Origin: Pectinatus haikarae
GTDB taxonomy: Bacteria > Bacillota > Negativicutes > Selenomonadales > Selenomonadaceae
Reading direction: 5' to 3' (one strand)
DNA length: 64,000 nt
NCBI RefSeq assembly: GCF_030813505.1
Contig: NZ_JAUSUE010000005.1
Shown here piece after piece: positions 16,315 to 25,230 of this stretch. Under the pieces are notes generated by a model, which worked only from the letters and a program-made list of their open reading frames with translations, had not been told where the DNA came from and did not search any database. The first letter of the stretch is position 1; each line of letters begins with the position of its first letter. Made by a program: the position numbers and the translations under genes.

Positions 16315-17607
16315 TTAATCTATAATTATACCATTTTGCATAATTATTCTTCCGTCAACAATAGTCATTATGGGTTTTCCCCTTAATTTTCTGCCTATAA
16401 ACGGTGAATGAGCACCCATTGTATAAAATTTTTCTTTTTCTACTATCCACTCTGCCTCAGTATCGATCACAGTAACATCAGCCGGAGCATTTTTACTCAA
16501 AGTCCCCTTGTTCAGCTTAAAAACCTTAGCGGGAGAGGACGTCATTTTTTCCACTAAAAGAGGTAAATCTATCTTTCCTTCATGATACAAATCCGTCAAA
16601 AGAACACCAACTGCTGTTTCCAATCCGGGGAAACCACTGGGTGCATACCTGAATTCTCTGTCTTTTTCCTCTTCAGCGTGTGCGGCATGATCTGTCACTA
16701 TCGCATCAATAGTTCCGTCTATAAGTCCCTCCTGCATTGCCTTTACATCTTCAGCTGTACGCAAAGGAGGATTTACCTTAGTAGAAGAATCCGCCATATC
16801 GACCATATCTTCCGTCATTGTCAGATTATGCGGCGTGACTTCAGAAGTTACCTTTACTCCCCGCTTCTTTGCCTGACGCACCAATTCCACTGCGTTTTTA
16901 CTGCTTATATGTGCTATATGGATAGGCGCATCGGCATATTCGGCAAGCAGAATATCGCGCATAACAGCTATATCTTCCGCAACTGTCGGCCGTCCCTTCA
17001 TGCCGAGCATAGCACTTCTTTTTCCTTCATTCATAACGCCATCTTCCACCAATGCCGTTTCTTCCGCATGCGATATTATTATCTTATCAAAAGTACGCAG
17101 ATAATCCAGCCCGTTGAGCAGAACACGGGAATTTTGCACGTAATGTCCGTCATCAGAAAATGCCACAGCACCGGACTGACACATATCTCCCACTTCTGCC
17201 AGTTCTTCGCCCTTCTGCTCCTTCGTCAAAGCACCTATTATTTCTATATTGACAACAGCATCTTCTCTTGCCCGCTGCTTTAATCCATCTATCAGAATTG
17301 CCTTGTCGACGACCGGTTTGGTATTCGGCATTGTTGCGATAGTGGTATATCCTCCCGCTGCGGCCGCCCTTGACCCGGAAGCAAAATCTTCCTTTGCTTC
17401 CTGGCCGGGCTCTCTCATATGCGTATGCATATCAATAAGCCCCGGCGTAACTATTTTTCCTGATACATCTATGACCTGCACGGCATTGTCTGCCTGAATA
17501 TTTTTACTTACTTGCTCTATTTTTCCATTTTCAATAAGAACATCCGCCGTTTTGTCTATGCCATTTGCGGGATCTATCACTCTGCCGCCTTTAAGCAGTA
17601 ATTTCAT
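16315..17607 (-). CDS. pyrC: Dihydroorotase
   Basis: 430 residues, class I length. It closes carbamoyl aspartate to dihydroorotate. The zinc-binding DMHTHMREPG motif is at about residues 58-67 and further metal ligands appear in HAEE and IAHISS. It overlaps the end of pyrB by 17 bases. Third step of de novo pyrimidine synthesis, expressed from the pyrB promoter. Confidence 0.96.
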   Translation of the reverse strand: MKLLLKGGRVIDPANGIDKTADVLIENGKIEQVSKNIQADNAVQVIDVSGKIVTPGLIDMHTHMREPGQEAKEDFASGSRAAAAGGYTTIATMPNTKPVVDKAILIDGLKQRAREDAVVNIEIIGALTKEQKGEELAEVGDMCQSGAVAFSDDGHYVQNSRVLLNGLDYLRTFDKIIISHAEETALVEDGVMNEGKRSAMLGMKGRPTVAEDIAVMRDILLAEYADAPIHIAHISSKNAVELVRQAKKRGVKVTSEVTPHNLTMTEDMVDMADSSTKVNPPLRTAEDVKAMQEGLIDGTIDAIVTDHAAHAEEEKDREFRYAPSGFPGLETAVGVLLTDLYHEGKIDLPLLVEKMTSSPAKVFKLNKGTLSKNAPADVTVIDTEAEWIVEKEKFYTMGAHSPFIGRKLRGKPIMTIVDGRIIMQNGIIID

Positions 17608-18553
17608 TGCTTTTTCCTCCCGTCAAAATAAGTGTTAAAATAGCCATACGTACAGCCACTCCATTTCTTACCTGCTCCTGAATAGCAGAATTACTGCTGT
17701 AAGCAACTTTCGGTGAAATTTCCCAGCCCTTGTTCATTGGTCCCGGATGCATTACCAATACATCTTTTTTAGCCAACGTCAAGCGTTTTTCATTCAGCCC
17801 GAAAATACGTGCATATTCCCGTGTTGAAGGAAACAGACCTGATTTTTGTCTTTCCAATTGTATTCGCAAAACATTTATCACATCGGCATTTTCAATAGCA
17901 TCTTCAATACGATCATGGATGAAAATACCCTTTTCCTCAAAAAGAAAACGCGGTATAAGCGTCCTTGGTCCTGCCAAATGTACTTCTATACCCATTTTTC
18001 GCATTCCCCATATATCGCTTCTGGCCACACGGCTGTGCAGTATATCACCTATTATCGCACATTTAAGACCTTTGAATCCGCCCTTATACTGCCGGATAGT
18101 AAATAAATCCAGCAGCCCCTGTGAAGGATGACCATGTGCACCGTCTCCCGCGTTGACTATAGCTGCCTTTACCACCTTTGTTGCATATTCTGGAGCTCCC
18201 TCCGCCTTATGCCGCATAACAATAGCATCAACGCCCATATCTTCAACAGTCAAAAGTGTATCACGAAGACTTTCTCCCTTGACAATACTGCTTGAACCTG
18301 CTGTTATATTTATAACATCAGCTCCCAGATATTTTCCCGCAAGCTCAAAAGAACTGCGCGTCCTTGTGCTGGGTTCATAAAACAGGTTTACTATTGCTTT
18401 CCCGCGCAATGCAGGTACTTTTTTAATATCCCTGCTAATAATATTTTTCATTTCCTTAGCAGTTTGCAGCACTAATTCAATCTCATCAGGTGAAAAATAT
18501 TCCAAACCAAGAATATTTTTTCCTCGCAGTGAAACACTCTTACTTTCCACCAT
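17591..18553 (-). CDS. pyrB: Aspartate carbamoyltransferase catalytic chain
   Basis: 320 residues. It joins carbamoyl phosphate and aspartate. The carbamoyl phosphate motif FYEPSTRTRSSFE is near residue 57, and HPGPMN near residue 270 is also typical. No pyrI regulatory gene follows, so it is likely the unregulated trimeric type. GGGG lies close before the ATG. First gene of the operon, immediately after the PyrR attenuator. Confidence 0.96.
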   Translation of the reverse strand: MVESKSVSLRGKNILGLEYFSPDEIELVLQTAKEMKNIISRDIKKVPALRGKAIVNLFYEPSTRTRSSFELAGKYLGADVINITAGSSSIVKGESLRDTLLTVEDMGVDAIVMRHKAEGAPEYATKVVKAAIVNAGDGAHGHPSQGLLDLFTIRQYKGGFKGLKCAIIGDILHSRVARSDIWGMRKMGIEVHLAGPRTLIPRFLFEEKGIFIHDRIEDAIENADVINVLRIQLERQKSGLFPSTREYARIFGLNEKRLTLAKKDVLVMHPGPMNKGWEISPKVAYSSNSAIQEQVRNGVAVRMAILTLILTGGKSNEITA

Positions 18554-18572
18554 ATACGCCCCTTTTCATATA

Positions 18573-18680
18573 TAAAAAAAAGCTTTCTCATGCGCAAGGC
18601 ATAAGAAAGCATATAGCTATCCCATTCAAATAAATCAGATATCCCTTTCAACCTCGCTGGATTTTATTAAAGGGCCATAT
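18573..18680 (-). promoter_or_regulatory. PyrR-type transcription attenuator of the pyr operon
   Basis: On the minus strand the leader has a hairpin CCCTTT...AAAGGG (18640-18680) whose loop contains AATCCAGCGAGGTTG (18649-18663), matching the PyrR-binding consensus ARUCCAGNGAGGYU. Downstream is a terminator: GCTTTCTTATGC / GCATGAGAAAGC with one mismatch plus eight T (18573-18610). When UMP is high PyrR would hold the first hairpin and allow termination. pyrR itself is not in this window. Confidence 0.88.
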
Positions 18681-18692
18681 TATGTTGTTCAA

Positions 18693-18722
18693 ATGATATC
18701 ACACAAGAAGTTTAATTGTCAA
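18693..18722 (-). promoter_or_regulatory. Promoter of the pyr operon
   Basis: Minus strand TTGACA (18717-18722), 18-base spacer, TATCAT (18693-18698), placed just upstream of the PyrR leader. Confidence 0.8.
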
Positions 18723-18732
18723 ATACCAAAAA

Positions 18733-19353
18733 TTATCTTTTATCATATAACTTCTGATATGATTTTTTATTGTCGATCACCTTATGGACATAATCACGTG
18801 TCTCTTTAAAGGGAATTTGTGTGTAATCACTGAAACTCTCCCCCCATCTGTAGGTCTTACTCCATTCTTCTATTTGCCCGTGTCCCGCGTTATATGCCGC
18901 AATAGCCAAAACTTCATTATTGCCGAATTCCTTCATCAAAAAAGACAGATACCAGACACCGTAATGAATATTCGTCTCTGGATCATAAAGTTTATCATTA
19001 TTATAATTTTTATCATTTATATTATTTGCTATCCACGCACCGGTCTCAGGCATTATCTGCATAAGCCCGACCGCACCTCGATGTGATCTGGCCTCCGGCA
19101 AAAAACGGCTCTCAGCAAGAATTATACCTGCTACCAGTGAATCATCCATATTGTACTGTCTGGCATATTTTTCCACCACTTCTTCATATGGATAAGGATA
19201 AAAATATTTTTTTTCAACTTTTTCTATAACATGCGTCTGTAATCCTTCATAAATTCCGGCAAAAACCACAGACAGAAATATCATTATTATAATAAATCCC
19301 TGGGCCGCACTCAATAAATAGTCTACTACCGACCTGCTGTTGTCGTTCATCAT
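18733..19353 (-). CDS. Membrane-anchored lytic transglycosylase (SLT family)
   Basis: About 206 residues. A single N-terminal membrane helix (about residues 14-35) is followed by an SLT domain: AESRF with the catalytic Glu, GAVGLMQIMPETG, and AAYNAGHG. It cleaves peptidoglycan glycan strands outside the membrane. ATG 19353 overlaps the coaE stop (GGATGATG), so translation is coupled; the longer frame to 19386 extends into coaE. Similar small SLT genes follow coaE in related anaerobes. Confidence 0.92.
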   Translation of the reverse strand: MMNDNSRSVVDYLLSAAQGFIIIMIFLSVVFAGIYEGLQTHVIEKVEKKYFYPYPYEEVVEKYARQYNMDDSLVAGIILAESRFLPEARSHRGAVGLMQIMPETGAWIANNINDKNYNNDKLYDPETNIHYGVWYLSFLMKEFGNNEVLAIAAYNAGHGQIEEWSKTYRWGESFSDYTQIPFKETRDYVHKVIDNKKSYQKLYDKR

Positions 19354-19958
19354 CCATTTTCCAGCCTTTTTAACAGGGAAAACCACAATCTGAAAACCCT
19401 TTTTTTATTTGTTTCTATCCCATGACTTGTATCAATTACTTGATCTGCCCGCTCCATTTTATATTTTAAAGGCATCTGCGCTTTAATACGTCTTTTTGCC
19501 TCGGCGAAGCTGTAGCCGTTTCGCCTTCTTAAACGTTCTATCTGCACTCGCTTATTTATATAGACAACCCATTTTTCATCGACAAACTTATCCCAGCCTG
19601 TTTCAAACAGCAGCGGAACATCTATAACAGCTATTTTTTCTTTATTCCCTTCCAATTCTTCCATCTGCCTTTTTACTTCATTCATAATAAGCGGATGGCT
19701 TGTATCATTTATCCATTTTTTTTCCTTATTATCGGCGAATACGATATTGCCTATCATTCTCCTGTTAAGACTTTTATCATTATTTATAATTATTTTGCCG
19801 AAATGATCAACATACGCCTGCCATAAGATCTCTCCCGGAAGAGATAAACTGTGCGCTATTTGATCCGTATCAATTACCGCTGCTCCTGCCTGCCGCAAAA
19901 AAGAGCATACCGTTGATTTTCCGCAGGCAATCCCGCCTGTCAAGCCAATCTTATACAT
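19350..19958 (-). CDS. coaE: Dephospho-CoA kinase
   Basis: 202 residues. Last step of coenzyme A synthesis. P-loop GLTGGIACGKSTV at the N-terminus and DVPLLFETGWD in the lid/CoA region. Preceded by mutM in the same direction (43-base gap), a common polA-mutM-coaE order. Confidence 0.95.
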   Translation of the reverse strand: MYKIGLTGGIACGKSTVCSFLRQAGAAVIDTDQIAHSLSLPGEILWQAYVDHFGKIIINNDKSLNRRMIGNIVFADNKEKKWINDTSHPLIMNEVKRQMEELEGNKEKIAVIDVPLLFETGWDKFVDEKWVVYINKRVQIERLRRRNGYSFAEAKRRIKAQMPLKYKMERADQVIDTSHGIETNKKRVFRLWFSLLKRLENG

Positions 19959-20001
19959 AACATAATCCTCGTATTATCATTTCAAAGCCTGTCAAAAACT
20001 T

Positions 20002-20835
20002 TTATTTCTCCAATTTTTGACATTCAGGACAAAAACACGTACCGCGCCCGCCTACTTTTATCTTTTCTATTATTGTACCACATTTTTTACACGGTTTTTT
20101 ATCCCGTCCATAAACAAATAGATTATCCTGATGCGTTCCCTTTCTGCCTTCACCATTAACATAATCACGAAAAGTAGTTCCTCCGTCGCGGATTCCCTCG
20201 CTTATAACTTTATTTATCGACGCACAAAGTAATTCAGCCTCATTTTCATTTACGAAAGATGATATTTTTTCAGGATTTATACCTGCAAGAAACAAAGCTT
20301 CATCAACATAAATATTGCCCAGTCCGGCAATATTTTTTTGATTAAGAAGAAACATTTTTATCTTGCCGCTGTTTTTTTTCAGCCTTGATACTAAATATGA
20401 AACAGTAAAGTCTTTTGACAAAGGTTCACAGCCTAATTCGTAAAGCCCTTTTATTTTTTCCCGTTCTTCTTCCCTTATGGCATATAAAGTGCCAAAAGTA
20501 CGCATATCTGCATAAATCACTTTGTCCCCATTATCTAAATAAAATATTATTTTCTTATACTTATCTTCTTCATACCCTTTCTTTACATAACACAAACGGC
20601 CTGTCATTCTCAGATGAAAAACAGCCATGATATTGTTTTCCATCTGCATTATGAGATATTTTCCTTCTCTTCTCATCTTTACTATCTTTTGTCCTGTAAG
20701 ACGTTTTTCATACAAAGAAAGTTCAGGAAATTTGATAAGCCTTGGCAATAAGATTTCTATATATTCAATAGTTTTTCCCAATATCCTTTTTTCAAGCGTA
20801 CGCCTTATTGTTTCTACTTCCGGCATTTCCGGCAT
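20002..20835 (-). CDS. mutM: Formamidopyrimidine-DNA glycosylase
   Basis: 277 residues. It removes oxidised purines. Begins MPEMPEVETIRR with the catalytic Pro2 and Glu3, and ends with a zinc finger CKKCG...CFCPEC. The middle part carries the NQKNIAGLGNIYVDE helix-two-turn-helix. Full length with all key residues. Confidence 0.96.
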   Translation of the reverse strand: MPEMPEVETIRRTLEKRILGKTIEYIEILLPRLIKFPELSLYEKRLTGQKIVKMRREGKYLIMQMENNIMAVFHLRMTGRLCYVKKGYEEDKYKKIIFYLDNGDKVIYADMRTFGTLYAIREEEREKIKGLYELGCEPLSKDFTVSYLVSRLKKNSGKIKMFLLNQKNIAGLGNIYVDEALFLAGINPEKISSFVNENEAELLCASINKVISEGIRDGGTTFRDYVNGEGRKGTHQDNLFVYGRDKKPCKKCGTIIEKIKVGGRGTCFCPECQKLEK

Positions 20836-20849
20836 AAAATCAACCTCTT

Positions 20850-21503
20850 CTATTCACTTTTTTGTCTGATTATTTTTTCTGCATACTCTTTCATATTATA
20901 TATACTGACAACCCGCCACGTATCATCGTCCTGTTTTTCCATTGATATCTCTATAACCGTATTTTCCGTTTTTTCATCTTTATCTGTTTCAATACCTACA
21001 ACAGCTTTGTTCCCATCAACTTTGGTATATTTTATTCTTTTGAATTTTATATTCCCCACTGACAATTTTTCTGTTATATCACTGTTATTCTTCGATACTG
21101 AATATTCCCCGCTGCTTTCCTCATTACTGGAACTTTTCCATTCTCCTGATTTTATATAAGAATCTACTTCAGCTTTCATCTCATTTACTGCCATAGGCTT
21201 GGCTAATTTAATTAATCCTTCTGCCAGATTTCTGACAGGATTTTTCTGCATAAAAGGATCTTCTGAAAAATATACATAAAAATAATCATCATATGCTTTA
21301 TTTAATATGCTGTCTGTATCCACATATTTATCAAAAGTTTCTATATCATGTTTTTTTATAGCATCGGCTATAAGTCCCACTGTATATTGCGGTGTTTTCA
21401 GCCAATAAAAATAATAGAAGCTGCTGCCGGCCAGTATTACTGCAATAAATAGCAAAATACATAATCTGAAACCTGATAAAATTTTATTTTTTCTCTCATC
21501 CAT
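20850..21503 (-). CDS. DUF2939-like membrane-anchored protein
   Basis: 217 residues. One N-terminal membrane helix (about 12-32), then TPQYTVGLIADAIKKHDIET, which resembles the DUF2939 signature, and a C-terminal beta-rich half ending DDTWRVVSIYNM. Probably extracytoplasmic. Its start follows EamA by 12 bases and it ends 14 bases before mutM, so it belongs to the same unit. Role unknown. Confidence 0.7.
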   Translation of the reverse strand: MDERKNKILSGFRLCILLFIAVILAGSSFYYFYWLKTPQYTVGLIADAIKKHDIETFDKYVDTDSILNKAYDDYFYVYFSEDPFMQKNPVRNLAEGLIKLAKPMAVNEMKAEVDSYIKSGEWKSSSNEESSGEYSVSKNNSDITEKLSVGNIKFKRIKYTKVDGNKAVVGIETDKDEKTENTVIEISMEKQDDDTWRVVSIYNMKEYAEKIIRQKSE

Positions 21504-21515
21504 AAAATAATCCTT

Positions 21516-22382
21516 TTATTTATTTCTTTTTATACTCAGCTTTTTTTTTGCCATGGTCAGATACATTGATCCTCCAATTATAAATACACCGCCCATCACA
21601 GAAAGAAAATGCATTATTTCACCAAAAAAAAGATATCCCCACAGGGCATTGAAAAAAATACCTGTATATAATACAAAGCTGACCAACACAGCATTAGCTG
21701 ACCCATATGCCTGTGTCATTAAAGCCTGCGCCAAGAGAGAAACTATACCTATACCCGCAAGTAAAAACATCTCCTTAGTATCCGGAGAATGGTAATTGCC
21801 AGCCATACCTGCAATACCTATCAGCATACTGCAAAAAAGAAAATAAAATACTATTTCCCATGAATTATGTCCGCCGCCTTCAAATAATTTATGAATCGTA
21901 ATATATGCCAGTGCAGCCAAAAAAGCCGAAAAAACAGCTAAAATTGCATATATAGAAAAAGAATTGTATTCCCATGGACGCAGCAACAGCATAGTTCCTG
22001 CTCCTATTGCCAAAAGAGGCAGAAATGTTTTCGGCGGTATTTTTTCTTTAAGCCATACTGCCGATAAAAAAAGAACAAAAATAGCTGATAACTGCTGCAA
22101 TATAGCAACATCCCCTAAATGCATGCCAGAAATAGCTATAAAAATCAAAAACATACTCATCCCGCCGACTGCACCGCGAAAAACCAATGCCGGGATATCT
22201 TTATTCGAAAATTTTATATCAAATTCCTTCATTATAAATAATAGAACTATTATGCCTATTACACTTCTGCCAAAAACTATTTCCCCGATGCCCATAGAAA
22301 AACTGAGACTCTTTACCATTATATTCATAATACTAAAGGAAAGTGCAGCTCCTACAGCCAATATTAAACCTCTATTCAACAT
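21516..22382 (-). CDS. EamA/DMT-family transporter
   Basis: 288 residues with about ten hydrophobic helices in two EamA repeats. The N-terminal half has SFSIMNIMVKSL and the second half the matching FVLYTGIFFNALWGYLFFGE. Likely exports or takes up a small metabolite; substrate not predictable. First gene of the run leading to mutM-coaE. Confidence 0.88.
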   Translation of the reverse strand: MLNRGLILAVGAALSFSIMNIMVKSLSFSMGIGEIVFGRSVIGIIVLLFIMKEFDIKFSNKDIPALVFRGAVGGMSMFLIFIAISGMHLGDVAILQQLSAIFVLFLSAVWLKEKIPPKTFLPLLAIGAGTMLLLRPWEYNSFSIYAILAVFSAFLAALAYITIHKLFEGGGHNSWEIVFYFLFCSMLIGIAGMAGNYHSPDTKEMFLLAGIGIVSLLAQALMTQAYGSANAVLVSFVLYTGIFFNALWGYLFFGEIMHFLSVMGGVFIIGGSMYLTMAKKKLSIKRNK

Positions 22383-22470
22383 GATTACACATCTCTTTTA
22401 TTTTTTATTATTTTACCACATATAAAAGCTCTTTTACCATTTTACAATATAACGACAGTAAAATTTACTC

Positions 22471-22502
22471 AAAAAATAACAAAAGCCGCAGTTTCCTGCG
22501 GC
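22471..22502 (-). terminator. Terminator of the lysR gene
   Basis: Minus strand GCCGCAG-GAAA-CTGCGGC followed by TTTTGTTATTTTTT. Confidence 0.85.
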
Positions 22503-22566
22503 CTGACTATTACCTGCCCTGCCATACCACAAACGCTGGCACAGACCCATTATAAGATCAATAAAC

Positions 22567-23442
22567 TCATCGTTCATCAGCAAAACTATCGAGTGCAAAT
22601 TTTTGAAACTCATATACCAAAGGAGAAAGCAGCCTGCTTGTATCCCAGGCTATGCCTATAGTTCTTCGGCAATGCGGAGAAGAAAGTTTTAAAAATTTTA
22701 CATTTAATCTATCCATTCCGGGGATCTTAGGTATGAGCGAAACACCAAGATCAGCAGCAACTAAATTAGCCACAGTAACTATTTCGTCACCCTCAAATTC
22801 AATATGAGGTGTAACACCTGTCATATCAAAAAGTTGATTTGCTAAAAGCCTTAAGCCATAAAAAGGTTTTAATGTTATAAAAGATTCATCCGCTATATCC
22901 TTCAAATTAACACTTTCTCTTTTCGCCAGCGGATGATCCAGAGGAACTATCACAAATAATTCTTCAGAACATAATGGAAGCCAACCGATCGTTTCGTTCA
23001 TTAAAAGATTCGAACATATGCACAAATCTGTTTTTCCCTTTATGAGCCGTTCTGTAAGAACAGTTGAATTATCTTGATTCAGTTTAAATTTACATTGTGG
23101 ATGATTTTTTCTGAAACTGCTTATAAGTCTTGGTACTATATAGCTTCCTAATGAATGAAGAAAAGATAAATTTATTATCTGCTTATCAGGCCTGTCTATT
23201 TCCATCTTAGCTGCAGTTTCTTCTTTGACAATACGTTCAGCATGAGCTAAAAGCATTTCTCCATATCTGGTGAGCGTTACCTCTTTAGTATTACGATTTA
23301 ACAACTGCACGCCCAATTCTTTCTCCAAACGAATTATTGACCTGCTCAATGCCGATTGCGTTATAGATACTGCCTTAGCTGCTTTTGTAAAATTGCCGAT
23401 GTGCGCTATGGCTAAAAAATATTCCAATTGTTGAAGCTCCAT
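22567..23442 (-). CDS. LysR-family transcription regulator
   Basis: 291 residues. N-terminal winged helix-turn-helix (residues 1-60, FTKAAKAVSITQSALSRSI) and a periplasmic-binding-like effector domain. Divergent from the ThrE-type exporter gene, which is the probable target. A perfect 29-base palindrome lies between its Shine-Dalgarno and the shared promoter region, suggesting autoregulation. The inducer is unknown. Confidence 0.93.
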   Translation of the reverse strand: MELQQLEYFLAIAHIGNFTKAAKAVSITQSALSRSIIRLEKELGVQLLNRNTKEVTLTRYGEMLLAHAERIVKEETAAKMEIDRPDKQIINLSFLHSLGSYIVPRLISSFRKNHPQCKFKLNQDNSTVLTERLIKGKTDLCICSNLLMNETIGWLPLCSEELFVIVPLDHPLAKRESVNLKDIADESFITLKPFYGLRLLANQLFDMTGVTPHIEFEGDEIVTVANLVAADLGVSLIPKIPGMDRLNVKFLKLSSPHCRRTIGIAWDTSRLLSPLVYEFQKFALDSFADER

Positions 23443-23459
23443 TTAAATCTCCTTATTAT

Positions 23460-23488
23460 TTTATCTATGATATTTTATCATAGATAAA
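23460..23488. promoter_or_regulatory. Perfect 29-bp inverted repeat at lysR
   Basis: Thirteen-base arms (TTTATCTATGATA / TATCATAGATAAA) around TTT, 18 bases before the lysR start. It contains ATC-N-GAT and T-N11-A symmetry as expected for a LysR-type operator. It could also form a 5' UTR hairpin in lysR mRNA. Confidence 0.6.
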
Positions 23489-23692
23489 TCATTATATAGT
23501 AATAATTATCATTATAAAAAGTATGTCAAATAATTGTATTATACATAGATTATAGCTTCTTTATTTCAATTTTTCCAGTATATAATATTCATTCCATATG
23601 GTAATAGATATTTTTTGAAATTAGAATTTGACACATCTTCAATTCAGTTTAAAATTATGTATACACTATACATATTAAAGGATATGATATTT

Positions 23693-25030
23693 ATGGATAA
23701 TAATCAAGTATATATAAAAGATCCCTATTTTGAAATTGGCCGAAAATTACTTCTCATTCTAAAAACAGGACAAATTCTTATGGAAAGTGCCGCTGATACA
23801 AACCGTATAACAAGAACTATGAAAAGAGTGGCTGCCTTTATGGGAATAACAGCAGGTACACTGCATATACACATCACCTATACCACTATTATGATCAATA
23901 TAAGCGACGGCAATCATTCAATAACAAAATTCCAAAAATGTATCAAGCATGGGATAAATATGACTAAAATTTCTGCTGTAAGTAAGCTTTCATGGAAATC
24001 TATAGAAAAAAACTATACATTAGATCAATATGAAACTGAACTTAATAGAATATTTACCCTAAAAAAACAATATACAGCAATTTTTATTGCAATAGGTGCA
24101 GGATTAGCCTGCGGCGGTTTTTCCAAACTTTTTGGCGGTGACTGGATAGCATTTTTTTATACTGCCGTATGCGCCTCCATTGGTTTTCTCCTTCGCTCCT
24201 ACTGCAACAAGCTTGATATAAACAGCTATGCATCAATAGCCATATCTTCCTTTGCAGCAGCCATCCTTGCTTATCTGACACATTTTATCCCCGGCTCATT
24301 GACACCATGGCATCCTCTTTTGGCATGCGCACTCTTTATAGTTCCGGGTATCCCCTTAATCAATTCTGTTGACGATCTTCTTGACAATTATATAGTTTCC
24401 GGCATAACCAGAGCCGTAAATACTATATTAATGGTCGGCAGCATGAGTTTTGGTATTGTTCTGGCCATAAAACTATGTCAGGTGGAGGATTTTACTATAT
24501 TAAGCACCCACCCTGACAGTTCCTATTTTGTATACGGCATAGCAGCCGCTATAGCATCTGTCGGTTTTTCAACTATCTTTAATGTACCGCGCCGCCTTCT
24601 ATGGGTTGTCGCCCTTGGTGGAATGATATCTGTATGCATAAGAAATTTTGTAAACTTTGATCTTGATATGGGTTTAGCTGCCGGTTCTTTTGCCGGGGCT
24701 GTGATCGTCAGTATTCTCGCTTTAAAAGTTGTTCATCATGTGCATACCCCTATGCATGTCATAACTCTGCCATCGGTCATTCCTATGATTCCCGGAGTAT
24801 TTATGTACAGGCTCATGTTTGGACTGATAAATATAAATGCCATGGACACAATTTCACTGATCCACGTTTTTCAAAGCGGTGTTATTGCAAGCCTTACTAT
24901 TTTGGCAATAGCAGTAGGTGTAGCTATACCAAATATTTTTGCCAGAAGATATCTGGACAGCAATAAAAAAGAACACTGCAAGAAATTATTGGAAAAAAGG
25001 AATAATAATTTTAACATCAATTTATTATAG
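23693..25030 (+). CDS. Threonine/serine exporter family protein (fused ThrE domains)
   Basis: 445 residues from ATG 23693, chosen because AAAGGA lies about ten bases upstream; the frame continues to 23615 without a Shine-Dalgarno. The N-terminal soluble ThrP-like part (about residues 15-130, with GQILMESAADTNRI) is followed by about ten membrane helices that cover both the ThrE and ThrE_2 halves in one chain. Exports small hydroxy amino acids in known members. Divergent from lysR. Confidence 0.88.
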   Translation: MDNNQVYIKDPYFEIGRKLLLILKTGQILMESAADTNRITRTMKRVAAFMGITAGTLHIHITYTTIMINISDGNHSITKFQKCIKHGINMTKISAVSKLSWKSIEKNYTLDQYETELNRIFTLKKQYTAIFIAIGAGLACGGFSKLFGGDWIAFFYTAVCASIGFLLRSYCNKLDINSYASIAISSFAAAILAYLTHFIPGSLTPWHPLLACALFIVPGIPLINSVDDLLDNYIVSGITRAVNTILMVGSMSFGIVLAIKLCQVEDFTILSTHPDSSYFVYGIAAAIASVGFSTIFNVPRRLLWVVALGGMISVCIRNFVNFDLDMGLAAGSFAGAVIVSILALKVVHHVHTPMHVITLPSVIPMIPGVFMYRLMFGLININAMDTISLIHVFQSGVIASLTILAIAVGVAIPNIFARRYLDSNKKEHCKKLLEKRNNNFNINLL

Positions 25031-25230
25031 ATAAAAATCTTTATTTATGTTAAGAGCCTGATTATTGAAAAACAAAACAACTGGTCGTATAATAAAAAAA
25101 GAAACATCACAGCAACTTTTAATATCCATAAAAATTGCTGTGCAATAACTCATTAAATTTACTCCTGTTATATATTTAATTAAGCTTTTCCCGGTAATTT
25201 ATCAAAATAAGTATAAGGAGAATCTAATTT

